From positions 434,001 through 498,000 of the forward strand of contig NZ_QAOJ01000002.1 in assembly GCF_003050835.1 (NCBI RefSeq): 64,000 nt of DNA, written 5' to 3'. Below are positions 25,919 to 34,557 of this stretch, piece after piece. Both the position numbers and the translations under genes were made by a program. A model generated the notes under the pieces. That model saw only the letters and a list, made by a program, of their open reading frames with translations, was not told where the DNA came from and made no database searches. Every line of letters begins with the position of its first letter. Position 1 is the first letter of the stretch. This DNA comes from Pseudomonas sp. GV071 (GTDB lineage Bacteria; Pseudomonadota; Gammaproteobacteria; Pseudomonadales; Pseudomonadaceae).

Positions 25919-26067
25919 TTCAGGTGTCTTGCGTCGTCGTGCGCAAGGTGAAACGGGAAGTCGGTGCGCGCTCTGGTTAATTCCTGGGCAGCTAGTCCGA
26001 CGCTGCCCCCGCAACGGTAGGCGCTGGTTGAGAGTGATCAACCGCGCGAGCCCGGAGACCGGCCTGA
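25919..26067 (+). ncRNA. cobalamin riboswitch upstream of cbtB
   Basis: On the plus strand: CAGGTGTCTTGCG, AAGGTGAAACGGGAAGTCGG, then GCTGCCCCCGCAACGGTA (the B12 box region) and the 3' element AGCCCGGAGACCGGCCTG. The following 125 bases before the cbtB ATG contain GC-rich dyads that could form the switch. Placed back to back with the leftward riboswitch, with about 145 bases between them. Confidence 0.93.
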
Positions 26068-26191
26068 ATTCATACCAGTAGGCAAAACCCGCGGTGGGCG
26101 GGCGCAAGCCGGAAGTCTGAATACGCTCGTATTCGGCTCCTCGTGCGTTCCCTTCTGCTACGTTTTCATTTCCAGTTCAGAGGGAACGGTC

Positions 26192-26377
26192 ATGTCCAGT
26201 AGCACCCTTACACATTCTGCCGAGGCCAGTACCTCGCTATCGCAACGCCTGGTTCTGGCGATTGGCGCCGGCCTGCTCGGTGCCTTGCTGGTGTACTTCG
26301 CCGGCTTTTCGCATATCGAGGCGGTGCACAACGCCGCCCACGATACCCGTCACAGTGCCGCGTTTCCGTGCCACTAA
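26192..26377 (+). CDS. cbtB: CbtB, cobalt transporter small subunit
   Basis: 61 residues, one membrane segment (LVLAIGAGLLGALLVYFAG, about 20-40) followed by a histidine-rich tail (HIEAVHNAAHDTRHSAAFPCH) that fits metal binding, as in annotated CbtB. Start at ATG 26192 with AGAGGGAA upstream. Twelve bases before cbtA. Under the rightward cobalamin riboswitch, so cobalt uptake is cut when B12 is plentiful. Confidence 0.93.
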   Translation: MSSSTLTHSAEASTSLSQRLVLAIGAGLLGALLVYFAGFSHIEAVHNAAHDTRHSAAFPCH

Positions 26378-26389
26378 GGGGTCGTTGCA

Positions 26390-27106
26390 ATGATTAAGCG
26401 TATTGCGCAAACCGCAGGTTTTGCCGGCCTGTTGGGCGCCCTGTTTCTCACCCTGCTGCAAAGCTTCTGGGTGGCACCGCTGATTCTTCAGGGCGAGACC
26501 TTCGAGAACGCCGAGCCCGCCGTTGAACAAGTAGTGGCTGAGCACAGCCATGAAGCCGGCGCCGCAGCGCACTCCCATGAACACAGTAGCGAAGCCTGGT
26601 CGCCGGAAGATGGCTGGCAGCGCGTGCTGTCCACCACCGGTGGCAATCTGGTGGTCGCGGTTGGCTTCGCCTTGATGCTGGCGGGCCTGTTCACCCTGCG
26701 TGCGCCGGGCCGTACCCGTGATGGCCTGTTCTGGGGCCTGGCCGGTTTCGCCACCTTCTGCCTGGCACCGTCGTTGGGCTTGCCGCCGGAATTGCCGGGT
26801 ACCGCTGCGGCGGATCTGCAATTGCGCCAGTACTGGTGGATTGGCACCGCAACCGCTACCGCCGTCGGCCTTGCCTTGCTGGTATTTGCCCGCCACTGGG
26901 CGGTGAAAGTTGTCGGTGCCGCGCTGCTGGTGGTGCCCCATGTGATTGGCGCGCCGCAGCCTGAGGTGCATTCCAGCCTGGCGCCTGAAGCGCTGGAACA
27001 TCAGTTTATCTGGGCGTCGTTGATCACCAACGCGCTGTTCTGGTCGGCCCTGGGCCTGCTGAGCGCCTGGCTGTACCGTCGCTTCGCGGGCAGCAACGCG
27101 GTTTAA
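26390..27106 (+). CDS. cbtA: CbtA, cobalt transporter membrane subunit
   Basis: 238 residues with about five membrane segments. A histidine-rich periplasmic or cytoplasmic loop HSHEAGAAAHSHEHSSE near residue 52-68 lies between the first two segments, and conserved PHVIGAPQPE is close to the fifth. CbtA and CbtB together are predicted cobalt importers found behind B12 riboswitches; the assignment is by family and context. A terminator follows the stop. Confidence 0.92.
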   Translation: MIKRIAQTAGFAGLLGALFLTLLQSFWVAPLILQGETFENAEPAVEQVVAEHSHEAGAAAHSHEHSSEAWSPEDGWQRVLSTTGGNLVVAVGFALMLAGLFTLRAPGRTRDGLFWGLAGFATFCLAPSLGLPPELPGTAAADLQLRQYWWIGTATATAVGLALLVFARHWAVKVVGAALLVVPHVIGAPQPEVHSSLAPEALEHQFIWASLITNALFWSALGLLSAWLYRRFAGSNAV

Positions 27107-27124
27107 TTCACCGTTGCTGCGCAC

Positions 27125-27161
27125 AAACCCGCTGGTGGGCACGCCCTCAGCGGGTTTTTTC
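27125..27161 (+). terminator. terminator after cbtA
   Basis: Stem AACCCGCTG / CAGCGGGTT with a loop of about 14 bases followed by six T. It separates cbtBA from cobE-cobM, which start 23 bases later. Confidence 0.85.
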
Positions 27162-27183
27162 TTATCCATAACAGGCTTTTTTT

Positions 27184-27597
27184 GTGCCCAATGTTGCCCC
27201 CTATATCGCTGGAATCGGTTGTCGCGCGGGCTGCAGCGAGGCCGAGTTGCGCCAGTTGCTGGAGCAGACGTTGTCCGCCAACGGCCTGGCCCTGGCGGAC
27301 CTCGCTGGCCTGGCGAGCCTTGAGCACAAATGCCAGGAGCCAGGGTTATGCGCCTTGGCGCTCAGCCTGGAACTACCGCTGGCCGGCTTCACCGCTGAGA
27401 AATTGCAGGGGATGAGCGCGCGTATTTCTGCCGTCTCTGCTGCCGCACTGCGCAGCGTCGGGGCCGCCAGCGTTGCCGAAGCCAGTGCGCTGCTCCAGGT
27501 CGAAATGTTGAGCGGCCGCCACGCAGCTTTGCGTATCGAAAAACACAGCAGCGCCCAGGCCACCGTTGCCGTGGCTGGGGTTGAGGAGCAGGCATGA
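27184..27597 (+). CDS. cobE: CobE, cobalamin biosynthesis protein (CbiG C-terminal-like)
   Basis: 137 residues, GTG start at 27184. The family mark YIAGIGCRAGCSEAELRQLL at the N-terminus and CQEPGLCALALS match the CobE/CbiG C-terminal domain. Its exact role in the aerobic pathway is not settled; it is linked to handling of the C20/C2 fragment or early ring intermediates. The TGA overlaps the cobM ATG (ATGA). It starts immediately after the cbtA terminator, so it either has its own promoter in the short gap or relies on read-through. Confidence 0.88.
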   Translation: MPNVAPYIAGIGCRAGCSEAELRQLLEQTLSANGLALADLAGLASLEHKCQEPGLCALALSLELPLAGFTAEKLQGMSARISAVSAAALRSVGAASVAEASALLQVEMLSGRHAALRIEKHSSAQATVAVAGVEEQA

Positions 27598-28349
27598 CGG
27601 TCTATTTCATTGGCGCCGGGCCCGGTGATCCAGAGCTGATCACGGTCAAAGGCCAGCGCCTGATTCGCAGCTGCCCGGTGCTGCTGTACGCCGGCTCGCT
27701 GGTGCCGGAAGCGGTGCTGGAAGGGCATCAGGCCGAGACGCTGGTGAACACCGCCGAACTGCATCTGGACGAGATCATCGCCCTGATCGACAGCGCCCAC
27801 CAGCGCGGCCAGGACGTGGCCCGGGTGCACTCCGGCGACCCCTCGCTGTATGGCGCCATTGGCGAGCAGATCCGCCATTTGCGGCGCCTGAATATTCCCT
27901 TCGAGATCATCCCGGGCGTTACCGCGACTGCCGCCTGCGCCGCGTTGCTGGAAAGTGAGCTGACCCTGCCGGACATTGCCCAGACAGTGATCCTTACCCG
28001 CTACGGCAGCCGCTCGAAAATGCCTGCCGGCGAGGAACTGGGTGATCTCGCCCGGCATGGCACCACCATGGCCATTCACCTGGGGGTGCAGCACCTGGGC
28101 AAGATCGTTGCGGAGTTGCTGCCGCACTACGGCGCGGATTGCCCGATAGCCGTCGTGCACCGCGCCAGCTGGCCGGACCAGGATTGGGTGCTGGGCACCC
28201 TGGCGGATATCGAGGCGGGCGTGGCGGCCAAAGGTTTTCAACGCACGGCGCTGATTGTGGTCGGCCGGGTGCTGGCAGCCGATGCCTTTGCCGACTCCAA
28301 CCTGTATCGCGCCGGCCATGCGCACCTCTATCGCCCGGCCAGCGAATAA
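27594..28349 (+). CDS. cobM: CobM, precorrin-4 C11-methyltransferase
   Basis: 251 residues, tetrapyrrole methylase fold. N-terminal [18 protein letters not shown] and the central GDPSLYGAIGEQ and TRYGSRSKMP are diagnostic of CobM/CbiF. Methylates C11 of precorrin-4. Overlaps cobE by four bases. Located away from the cobIHG and cobL clusters but next to the cobalt uptake genes. Confidence 0.95.
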   Translation: MTVYFIGAGPGDPELITVKGQRLIRSCPVLLYAGSLVPEAVLEGHQAETLVNTAELHLDEIIALIDSAHQRGQDVARVHSGDPSLYGAIGEQIRHLRRLNIPFEIIPGVTATAACAALLESELTLPDIAQTVILTRYGSRSKMPAGEELGDLARHGTTMAIHLGVQHLGKIVAELLPHYGADCPIAVVHRASWPDQDWVLGTLADIEAGVAAKGFQRTALIVVGRVLAADAFADSNLYRAGHAHLYRPASE

Positions 28350-28379
28350 AGGTGGGCGCCGTTAGTCGGCAACCTTTTT
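28347..28379 (+). terminator. probable terminator after cobM
   Basis: Outer stem AAAGG/CCTTT and inner GCCG/CGGC around TTAGT, then TTTTT. The internal bulges make it weaker than a classic terminator. Confidence 0.55.
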
Positions 28380-28494
28380 CAACGTTTTTTTTGCCGGCAC
28401 CTGTAACGCCGTTATGGGACTTAACTCTACCTCTATGCCGGGACTGAATAAGCCTATTACGGCCGGCACATCCCCTTTTCAGAGGTATAACAAC

Positions 28495-28746
28495 ATGACC
28501 ATGAAAACCGCTGCTGCTGGTGCCGCCCTGGCGCTGGCCGCCGCTGGCCTGTTCGCCAGCATGTCGACCCAGGTGTTCGCTGAAGACGCCAAAGTGCATT
28601 GCTACGGCATCAATGGCTGCAAAGGCCAGAACGACTGCAAAACCGCCAGCAACGCCTGCAAAGGCCAAGGTTCCTGCAAAGGTCAGGGCTTCAAGGCGAT
28701 GACCGAAGCGGCCTGTACCGAAGCCGGTGGCAAGGTCGGTAGCTGA
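28495..28746 (+). CDS. bufferin-like RiPP precursor (secreted Cys-rich peptide)
   Basis: 83 residues. Signal peptide to about residue 29 ([20 protein letters not shown]..., cleavage after QVFA). The mature part of about 54 residues has six cysteines at 36, 42, 48, 55, 61 and 74 in a nearly regular pattern, [13 protein letters not shown] then [11 protein letters not shown]. Followed by a DUF692 (MNIO) enzyme and a DUF2063 protein, which identifies it as the substrate of that modification system. Related bufferins bind copper in the periplasm. Start at 28495 (MTMK) with AGAGGT nine bases upstream; 28501 is possible. Confidence 0.85.
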   Translation: MTMKTAAAGAALALAAAGLFASMSTQVFAEDAKVHCYGINGCKGQNDCKTASNACKGQGSCKGQGFKAMTEAACTEAGGKVGS

Positions 28747-28754
28747 GTGCATCC

Positions 28755-28777
28755 GGGGCGGCCAGAGCGGCCGCCCC
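28755..28777 (+). promoter_or_regulatory. intercistronic hairpin after the precursor gene
   Basis: Perfect nine-base stem GGGGCGGCC / GGCCGCCCC with an AGAGC loop, seven bases after the precursor stop and without a T run. Likely protects the upstream message or reduces read-through into the enzyme genes, giving more precursor than enzyme. Confidence 0.6.
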
Positions 28778-28795
28778 GCTGTTGCGGAGTACGTT

Positions 28796-29656
28796 ATGTC
28801 TGCATCTACACCGGCAAGTGGTACGGCCTTCCTGGGCTATGGCCTGGGGTTGCGCACGGCCTATTACGACGAAATTCTGCAGGCCAATCCGTCGGTGGAT
28901 TGGTTCGAAGTGCTCACCGAGAATTACCTGGTCGAGGGCGGCAAGGCGCTGTACTACCTCGACGCCATCGCCGAGCGTTACCCCCTGGTGATGCATGGCG
29001 TGTCGCTGTCCATTGGCGGTCCGCATGCGCTGGACATGGCCTACCTGCACCAGGTGCGGCAGCTGGCCGAACGCATCCGTCCGGCGTGGATTTCCGATCA
29101 CCTGTGCTGGAGCCGAGGCAGCGCTCATCAATTGCACGATCTGCTGCCACTGCCCTACACCGAGGAAAGCCTGGAGCACGTGGCCGAACGGGTGCGCCAG
29201 GTGCAAGACGTGCTGGGCCGGCCGCTGGTGCTGGAGAACGTCTCCAGCTACGTGCGCACCAGCAGCGATGAGTTCACCGAGTGGCAGTTTCTCGCGGCCT
29301 TGAGCGAGCTCAGCGGCTGCGAGCTGTTGCTGGATATCAACAATGTCTACGTCAGTTCGCGTAACCACGGTTTTGACCCGTGGGAATTCATCTGCGCGTT
29401 GCCGCCGGCTCGGATACGGCAGTTGCATCTGGCTGGCCACAGCGACTACGGCAACTACGTGATCGACACCCATGATCAGCCGGTTAGCGACCCGGTGTGG
29501 CGACTGTACCAACGCACGCTGCAACGCCTTGGCCCGGTGGCGACCTTGTTGGAGCGCGATGATCATTTTCCGCCCTTGAGCGAGTTGCTGGCCGAGCTGG
29601 AGCGGGCGCGCGAACTGGGCACCGCTGCGTTGTTGCGGGAGCCAGTATGCGCCTGA
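28796..29656 (+). CDS. MNIO-family (DUF692) multinuclear iron oxidase, BufB/MbnB-like
   Basis: 286 residues, TIM-barrel. Likely metal ligands seen in order: MHGVSLSIG (His), WISDHLCW (Asp/His), LENVSSYV (Glu), LLDINNVYVS (Asp/Asn), QLHLAGHSDYG (two His) and DTHDQPV (Asp/His). The family converts cysteines of peptide substrates to oxazolone-thioamide or thiooxazole groups using oxygen and iron. Start at ATG 28796 with GGAG upstream; overlaps the next gene by ten bases. Partner of the precursor at 28495. Confidence 0.92.
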   Translation: MSASTPASGTAFLGYGLGLRTAYYDEILQANPSVDWFEVLTENYLVEGGKALYYLDAIAERYPLVMHGVSLSIGGPHALDMAYLHQVRQLAERIRPAWISDHLCWSRGSAHQLHDLLPLPYTEESLEHVAERVRQVQDVLGRPLVLENVSSYVRTSSDEFTEWQFLAALSELSGCELLLDINNVYVSSRNHGFDPWEFICALPPARIRQLHLAGHSDYGNYVIDTHDQPVSDPVWRLYQRTLQRLGPVATLLERDDHFPPLSELLAELERARELGTAALLREPVCA

Positions 29657-30408
29657 AGGACTGGCAACTGAGCCTGGAAGCCTACCTGCTCGATGCCCAG
29701 GGGCAGCCCGCCCCGGCATTGCTCAGCTCGTTGCAGGGCAGTGCCACGCTGAGCGCGGAAACAGGTTTGGCGATCTACCACAACGCTTACCGCGCGCGGC
29801 TGCAGGAAGCGTTGCGCGGGGATTTTCCCGCGTTGCTGGCGCTGCTGGGCGACGAGGTTTTTGCCCAGCTGGCTGGCGATTATCTTCAGGCCAACCCGTC
29901 TGAGCACTTCAGCCTGCGCTGGCTGGGCGCGCGGTTTGCCGGGTTTCTCGCCGAACCGGCGTGGGCGGAATTGGCGCGGCTGGAATGGGCCTTCACCCTG
30001 GCCTTCGATGCTCCGCCGGGAAGCCCGTTGACTCTTACACAAATGGCCAGCCTGGCGCCCGCCGAATGGCCGGAACTGCGGGTGCGTTGTTTGCCCTCGG
30101 TGCAGTGGCTGGAGCTGCACTACAACAGCCTGGCGATTTGGCGCGCGGTCAAAAATGACCAGCCGCTATTGGCGAGTGCGCCGTTGGCAGAGGCGCAGAC
30201 GTGCCTGGTCTGGCGCGCCGATCTGCAAGGCCAGTTCCGCACCCTGGGGCCTGACGAAGCCGTCGCCTTGCACGGTATGGTCGAGCAAGGCTGGAGCTTT
30301 GCCGAGCTGTGCCTGAGCCTCGCGGAACGCGCCGAAAACCCCGCCGCCCTGGCCGCCGGCTGGCTCAAGCAATGGCTCAGTGAAGGGCTGCTGCAACGCG
30401 CCGAATGA
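29647..30408 (+). CDS. DUF2063 partner protein, BufC/HvfC-like
   Basis: 253 residues. The N-terminal half is the DUF2063 helical domain (LSAETGLAIYHNAYRARLQEALRGDFPALLALLGDE), the C-terminal half a smaller winged-helix-like part. In related systems this protein recruits the precursor peptide to the MNIO enzyme. The ATG lies inside the 3' end of the enzyme gene, so translation is coupled. No membrane segment. Confidence 0.9.
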   Translation: MRLKDWQLSLEAYLLDAQGQPAPALLSSLQGSATLSAETGLAIYHNAYRARLQEALRGDFPALLALLGDEVFAQLAGDYLQANPSEHFSLRWLGARFAGFLAEPAWAELARLEWAFTLAFDAPPGSPLTLTQMASLAPAEWPELRVRCLPSVQWLELHYNSLAIWRAVKNDQPLLASAPLAEAQTCLVWRADLQGQFRTLGPDEAVALHGMVEQGWSFAELCLSLAERAENPAALAAGWLKQWLSEGLLQRAE

Positions 30409-30498
30409 TCTGTACGGATAAAAAAACCGTCAGCTGGATGTGCACCTGCCGGCGCCGGTGGATTAACCTCGGCGCCGAATTCCATGCAGGGGCCGGTC

Positions 30499-31002
30499 AT
30501 GGCAGCCGTTGAAAACATCACGTACTACCTGGAAATGCATAGCAGCGACGCCATCCGCGGCAAGCCGCTGCCGGCAGCGCTGAGCATCGTTGAATGCGCC
30601 ATCAAGCAATTCCCGCTCAACCGATTTCTTTACCAACTGGTCGGCGGCCCCTGGGAGTGGACCGACAAACTGGTGTGGACCGACCAGCAATGGCGCGACC
30701 TGGTGGAGCAAGACAACCACCGCACCTTCGTCGCCTATGAGCAGGGCGCCATCGCCGGTTACTACGAGCTGCAGCGCAGTGACGAAGGCGATGTCGAGAT
30801 TCTCTACTTCGGCCTGGTGCAGGAGTTTTTCGGCAAAGGCTTTGGCGGCCCGCTGCTGACTCACGCGCTGCAAACCGCCTGGGCCTGGCCGGGCACCAAA
30901 CGGGTGTGGGTGCATACCTGCACGCTCGATCACCCAAGTGCGTTGGGGAATTACCAGGCGCGTGGGTTGCAGGTTTACAAGGAAGAAGTGGACGCCGAAT
31001 AG
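30499..31002 (+). CDS. GNAT-family acetyltransferase
   Basis: 167 residues. The acetyl-CoA loop lies in VQEFFGKGFGGPLLTHAL near residue 115-130, preceded by a beta strand VEILYFGL and followed by VWVHTCTLDHPSALGNYQARGLQVYKEE, typical of GNATs that modify small amines or amino acids. The ATG at 30499 (MAAVEN) has AGGGG upstream; an ATG at 30484 is a less likely start. Five bases from the convergent cls gene. Substrate unknown. Confidence 0.85.
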   Translation: MAAVENITYYLEMHSSDAIRGKPLPAALSIVECAIKQFPLNRFLYQLVGGPWEWTDKLVWTDQQWRDLVEQDNHRTFVAYEQGAIAGYYELQRSDEGDVEILYFGLVQEFFGKGFGGPLLTHALQTAWAWPGTKRVWVHTCTLDHPSALGNYQARGLQVYKEEVDAE

Positions 31003-31007
31003 GGCGG

Positions 31008-32447
31008 TCACAAAATCGGCGAAATCAGCCGCGCGATGCGCATCCCCAACTGCCGCAGGCGATGGATGTTCTGGTCATCGCCGGCCGCTAGTTCGATGGC
31101 CTGGGCGAAGTCCTGTTCGAGCATGTGCTGCACCTCCAGGGCGAAGCTCTCGTCGACAGTGATCAGCATGATTTCGAAGTTCAGGCGGAACGAGCGGTTG
31201 TCCAGGTTGGCGCTGCCGATGGCGGCCAGCTTCTGGTCGATCAGCACCACCTTCTGGTGCAGAAACCCCGGCTGGTAACGGAACACCCGCACCCCGGTGT
31301 GCAGGGCGTTGAAGGCGTACAGGCTGGAGGCGGCGTACACCGTGCGGTGGTCCGGGCGCGAGGGCAGCAGAATGCGCACATCGACGCCACGCAGCACCGC
31401 CAGGCGCAGGGCGGCGGACACCGACTCATCGGGGATAAAGTACGGGCTGGTTATCCACAGGCGCTCGCGGGCGCAGTTGATCGCTTCGACAAAAAACAGT
31501 GAGCAGGTTTCCTGGGCGTCGGCCGGGCCGCTGGTGAGCACCTGGCAGAGTTTGCCTTCGCCGCCGTAGGCATCCGGCAGGATCAATGGCGGCAACTGGC
31601 GGGTGGCCCAGAACCAGTCTTCGGCAAACGATTCCTGCAGGCAGGCCACGGCTGGCCCGCGCAGTTCCAGGTGGGTGTCGCGCCACGGTGCCAGTGGCGC
31701 TTTCAGGCCGAGGTATTCGTCGCCGACATTTAGCCCGCCGAGAAAGCCGAACTCGCCATCCACCACCACGATCTTGCGGTGGTTGCGGAAATTCAGCTGG
31801 AAGCGATTGAGGATGCCGCGGTGGGTGCTGAAGGCGCGCACGTCGACACCGCCATTGCGCAAGGTTTGTGCGTAACGCTTGGGCAGCGCATGGCTGCCGA
31901 TGCTGTCGTACAGCACATACACCGCCACACCGGCCGCTGCCCGTTCCAGCAGCAAGGCCTGCAAGCGGCGGCCGAGGTCGTCGTCGTGGATGATGAAAAA
32001 CTGCACCAGCACCACCTGCCGGGCCTGGGCGATGGCGGCAAAAATCGCCTCGAAGGTGGCGTTGCCATTGATCAGCAGGCGCACCTGGTTATTCGCCAGG
32101 CAGGGCATATGGCCGAGCGCCGGCAGGCCGCGCAGGGTGCGGTAGGCATCGGTGTCTTGCGCGGCCAGGGCTTCTTCGGCCCACGGGCGCCAGTTCAGGG
32201 TGCCCATGGCGGTGCGCATTTCCCGGTCGGCATGGCGGCGCGCACGCACATAGGCATCGAAGGTGCTGCGGCCGAACACCAGGTAGGGAATCAGGGTCAG
32301 GTAGGGGATGAACAGCAGCGACAGCGCCCAGGCAATCGAACCTTGGGCGGTGCGCACGGTGAGGATCGCGTGGGTCGCCGCGCACACCCCGAGAATGTGG
32401 GTCAGGGCTATCAGGTAACCGAACAGCGGTGGAATGATCAGGTCCAT
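31008..32447 (-). CDS. cls: ClsA-type cardiolipin synthase
   Basis: 479 residues. Two N-terminal membrane helices ([21 protein letters not shown], then [22 protein letters not shown]), then two phospholipase-D HKD motifs: [18 protein letters not shown] near 220 and [20 protein letters not shown] near 400. Makes cardiolipin from two phosphatidylglycerol in the inner membrane. Start at ATG 32447; the upstream frame has no homology. Single gene. Confidence 0.93.
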   Translation of the reverse strand: MDLIIPPLFGYLIALTHILGVCAATHAILTVRTAQGSIAWALSLLFIPYLTLIPYLVFGRSTFDAYVRARRHADREMRTAMGTLNWRPWAEEALAAQDTDAYRTLRGLPALGHMPCLANNQVRLLINGNATFEAIFAAIAQARQVVLVQFFIIHDDDLGRRLQALLLERAAAGVAVYVLYDSIGSHALPKRYAQTLRNGGVDVRAFSTHRGILNRFQLNFRNHRKIVVVDGEFGFLGGLNVGDEYLGLKAPLAPWRDTHLELRGPAVACLQESFAEDWFWATRQLPPLILPDAYGGEGKLCQVLTSGPADAQETCSLFFVEAINCARERLWITSPYFIPDESVSAALRLAVLRGVDVRILLPSRPDHRTVYAASSLYAFNALHTGVRVFRYQPGFLHQKVVLIDQKLAAIGSANLDNRSFRLNFEIMLITVDESFALEVQHMLEQDFAQAIELAAGDDQNIHRLRQLGMRIARLISPIL

Positions 32448-32626
32448 GCCAGGGTCGCTTGCGCAATGTGCTGACATGCAATGTGCCGTGTGCGGCTGCA
32501 ACTGTCACCCTTGCAGCCCGTCTTAAAACTACTGCGCTCGACGTAGCTACGTTTAAAACGGACTGCTCAGATTGCGGTCACATTCGTGTTCGCGCCGCTA
32601 CCTACCTGCCAGAAGGACCCTGCCAT

Positions 32627-33148
32627 ATGAAGATTCGCCTTGTTCTCGCCTGTACCGCTGCGCTCGGCTTAGCGCCACTGGCGCAGGCGCAGCAGCTGCA
32701 ACCGGGGTTGTGGGAAATCAAATCGACGGCCCTGCAGGTCAATGGCCAGCAACTGCCAGACCTGCAACTGCTGATGGGCAGCCTGCCGCCCGAGCAACGG
32801 AAAATGGCCGAGCAGGCGATGGCCAAACAGGGCGTGGCCATGGCTGGCAATGGCGTGCGCATGTGCATCACTCCGCAGCAGGCCCAGACCGACAGTTTCC
32901 CCACCCAGGGCACCCAGGCCGGTTGCAGCCAACAGATCACCGAACGCACGCCGCAAATGATGAAATTCAACGTCAGTTGCCCGCAGGGTAAAGGGCAGGG
33001 GCAGACCACCTTTCTCAGTGCGCGGGAATTTTCCACCACCATCAACGGTACGTTTTTGATGGGCGGGCAGAACCAGCAAGGGCGCTCGGAATCCCAGGGC
33101 CGTTGGTTGGCGGCAGACTGTTCAAGCTTGCCAACGCGTCAACCTTGA
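32627..33148 (+). CDS. DUF3617 periplasmic protein
   Basis: 173 residues. Signal peptide MKIRLVLACTAALGLAPLAQA, then QQLQPGLWEIKS, the typical opening of DUF3617. Four cysteines in the mature part (RMCIT, AGCSQ, VSCPQ, ADCSS) could form two disulphides. Function unknown. ATG with AAGGA about ten bases upstream. Ends before a clear terminator. Confidence 0.88.
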   Translation: MKIRLVLACTAALGLAPLAQAQQLQPGLWEIKSTALQVNGQQLPDLQLLMGSLPPEQRKMAEQAMAKQGVAMAGNGVRMCITPQQAQTDSFPTQGTQAGCSQQITERTPQMMKFNVSCPQGKGQGQTTFLSAREFSTTINGTFLMGGQNQQGRSESQGRWLAADCSSLPTRQP

Positions 33149-33188
33149 GCCCGCTGGCAAGGCGCAATTAAAACGCCAGTTCCACGTG

Positions 33189-33233
33189 AAACCCCTGGCC
33201 CTGCTGGCTCACAGCGCGGTGCAGGGGTTTTTT
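33189..33233 (+). terminator. terminator after the DUF3617 gene
   Basis: Stem AAACCCCTG / CAGGGGTTT with a 24-base, partly self-pairing loop and a run of T. Confidence 0.8.
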
Positions 33234-33279
33234 ATTGGCGTTTGAAAACTGAATGCTTGCGGAAAAGATCGGTTTAATT

Positions 33280-33292
33280 GTTATAGTATAAC
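33280..33292. promoter_or_regulatory. Zur-like operator upstream of the first COG0523 gene
   Basis: GTTATAGTATAAC, a perfect palindrome around a central G, matching the GTTATA-n-TATAAC core of gammaproteobacterial Zur boxes. It lies 54-66 bases before the ATG, in a promoter position. Confidence 0.75.
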
Positions 33293-33345
33293 GTCTAAAT
33301 CGACAGCCCCAGCGCTGCGCCCAGCAGCCGGATGAGGACTTCCCC

Positions 33346-34551
33346 ATGCATGACCCCCGCCTACCCGTCACCGTGCTCTCCGGCTTTCTCGGCGCCGGCA
33401 AAAGCACCCTGCTCAATCACATCCTGCGCAACCGCGACAACTTGCGGGTGGCGGTGATCGTCAACGACATGAGTGAAATCAACATCGACGGCAGCGAGGT
33501 GCAGCGCGACGTCAGCCTCAACCGCGGCGAAGAAAAACTGGTGGAGATGAGCAACGGCTGCATTTGCTGCACCCTGCGCGAAGACCTGTTGGAAGAGGTC
33601 AGCCGCCTGGCTCGCGACGGCCGCTTCGACTACCTGCTGATCGAGTCCACCGGCATTGCCGAACCGCTGCCGGTTGCGGAAACCTTCACCTTTCGCGGGG
33701 AAGATGGCCAGAGCCTCAACGACATCGCGCGCCTGGACACCATGGTCACCGTGGTTGATGGCCTGAATTTTCTCCGCGATTATCAGGAGGCCGAGAGCCT
33801 GGCCAGTCGCGGCGAAGTACTGGGTGAGGAAGATGAGCGCTCGATCACCGACCTGCTGATCGACCAGGTGGAGTTCGCCGACGTCATTCTGATCAGCAAG
33901 ATCGACCTGATCTCCCGCGAGCAGCGCGCCGAGCTGATGGGCATTCTCGCCAGCCTCAACACCCACGCGGAAATTCTGCCGATGGTGATGGGCGAGGTGG
34001 CGCTGGGCAAGATTCTCGACACTGGCCGCTTCGACTTCGAGCGCGCTGCCCAGGCGCCGGGCTGGCTCAAAGAACTGCGCGGCGAGCACGTGCCGGAAAG
34101 CGAGGAATACGGCATCGCCTCGTTTGCCTACCGTGCGCGCCGGCCGTTCCATCCACAGCGCTTCTATGGCTTCATCAACCGCGAATGGAGCAATGGCCGG
34201 CTGCTGCGCTCCAAGGGTTTTTTCTGGCTGGCGAGCAAACACCAGGACGCCGGGAGTTGGTCGCAGGCCGGCGGTTTGATGCGTTATGGCTTTGCCGGGC
34301 GCTGGTGGCGGCATGTGCCCAAAGACCAATGGCCGCAAGATGACGAGGGCGTGGCGACGGTGATGCGGCACTGGAGTGCGGAGGTCGGTGACTGCCGCCA
34401 GGAGCTGGTATTTATCGGCCAGAACATCGACTTCACCCAGCTCACTGCCGAGCTGGATGACTGCCTGTTAAGCGATACGGAAATGGCCTCGGGTGCCGAA
34501 GGCTGGGCGCATTACGCAGACCCGTTCGGCCCCTGGCACGACGCGGCGTAA
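33346..34551 (+). CDS. COG0523 zinc-responsive GTPase, ZigA/YciC-like
   Basis: 401 residues. Walker [13 protein letters not shown] near residue 12, the metal-binding [11 protein letters not shown] near 70, [16 protein letters not shown] and SKIDL. The C-terminal CobW-C domain ([11 protein letters not shown]) is present. Long COG0523 members behind Zur sites help allocate scarce zinc. Start ATG 33346 with GAGGA upstream. The likely Zur box gives induction on zinc starvation. Convergent with the small secreted protein gene, six bases away. Confidence 0.9.
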   Translation: MHDPRLPVTVLSGFLGAGKSTLLNHILRNRDNLRVAVIVNDMSEINIDGSEVQRDVSLNRGEEKLVEMSNGCICCTLREDLLEEVSRLARDGRFDYLLIESTGIAEPLPVAETFTFRGEDGQSLNDIARLDTMVTVVDGLNFLRDYQEAESLASRGEVLGEEDERSITDLLIDQVEFADVILISKIDLISREQRAELMGILASLNTHAEILPMVMGEVALGKILDTGRFDFERAAQAPGWLKELRGEHVPESEEYGIASFAYRARRPFHPQRFYGFINREWSNGRLLRSKGFFWLASKHQDAGSWSQAGGLMRYGFAGRWWRHVPKDQWPQDDEGVATVMRHWSAEVGDCRQELVFIGQNIDFTQLTAELDDCLLSDTEMASGAEGWAHYADPFGPWHDAA

Positions 34552-34557
34552 CGCACG

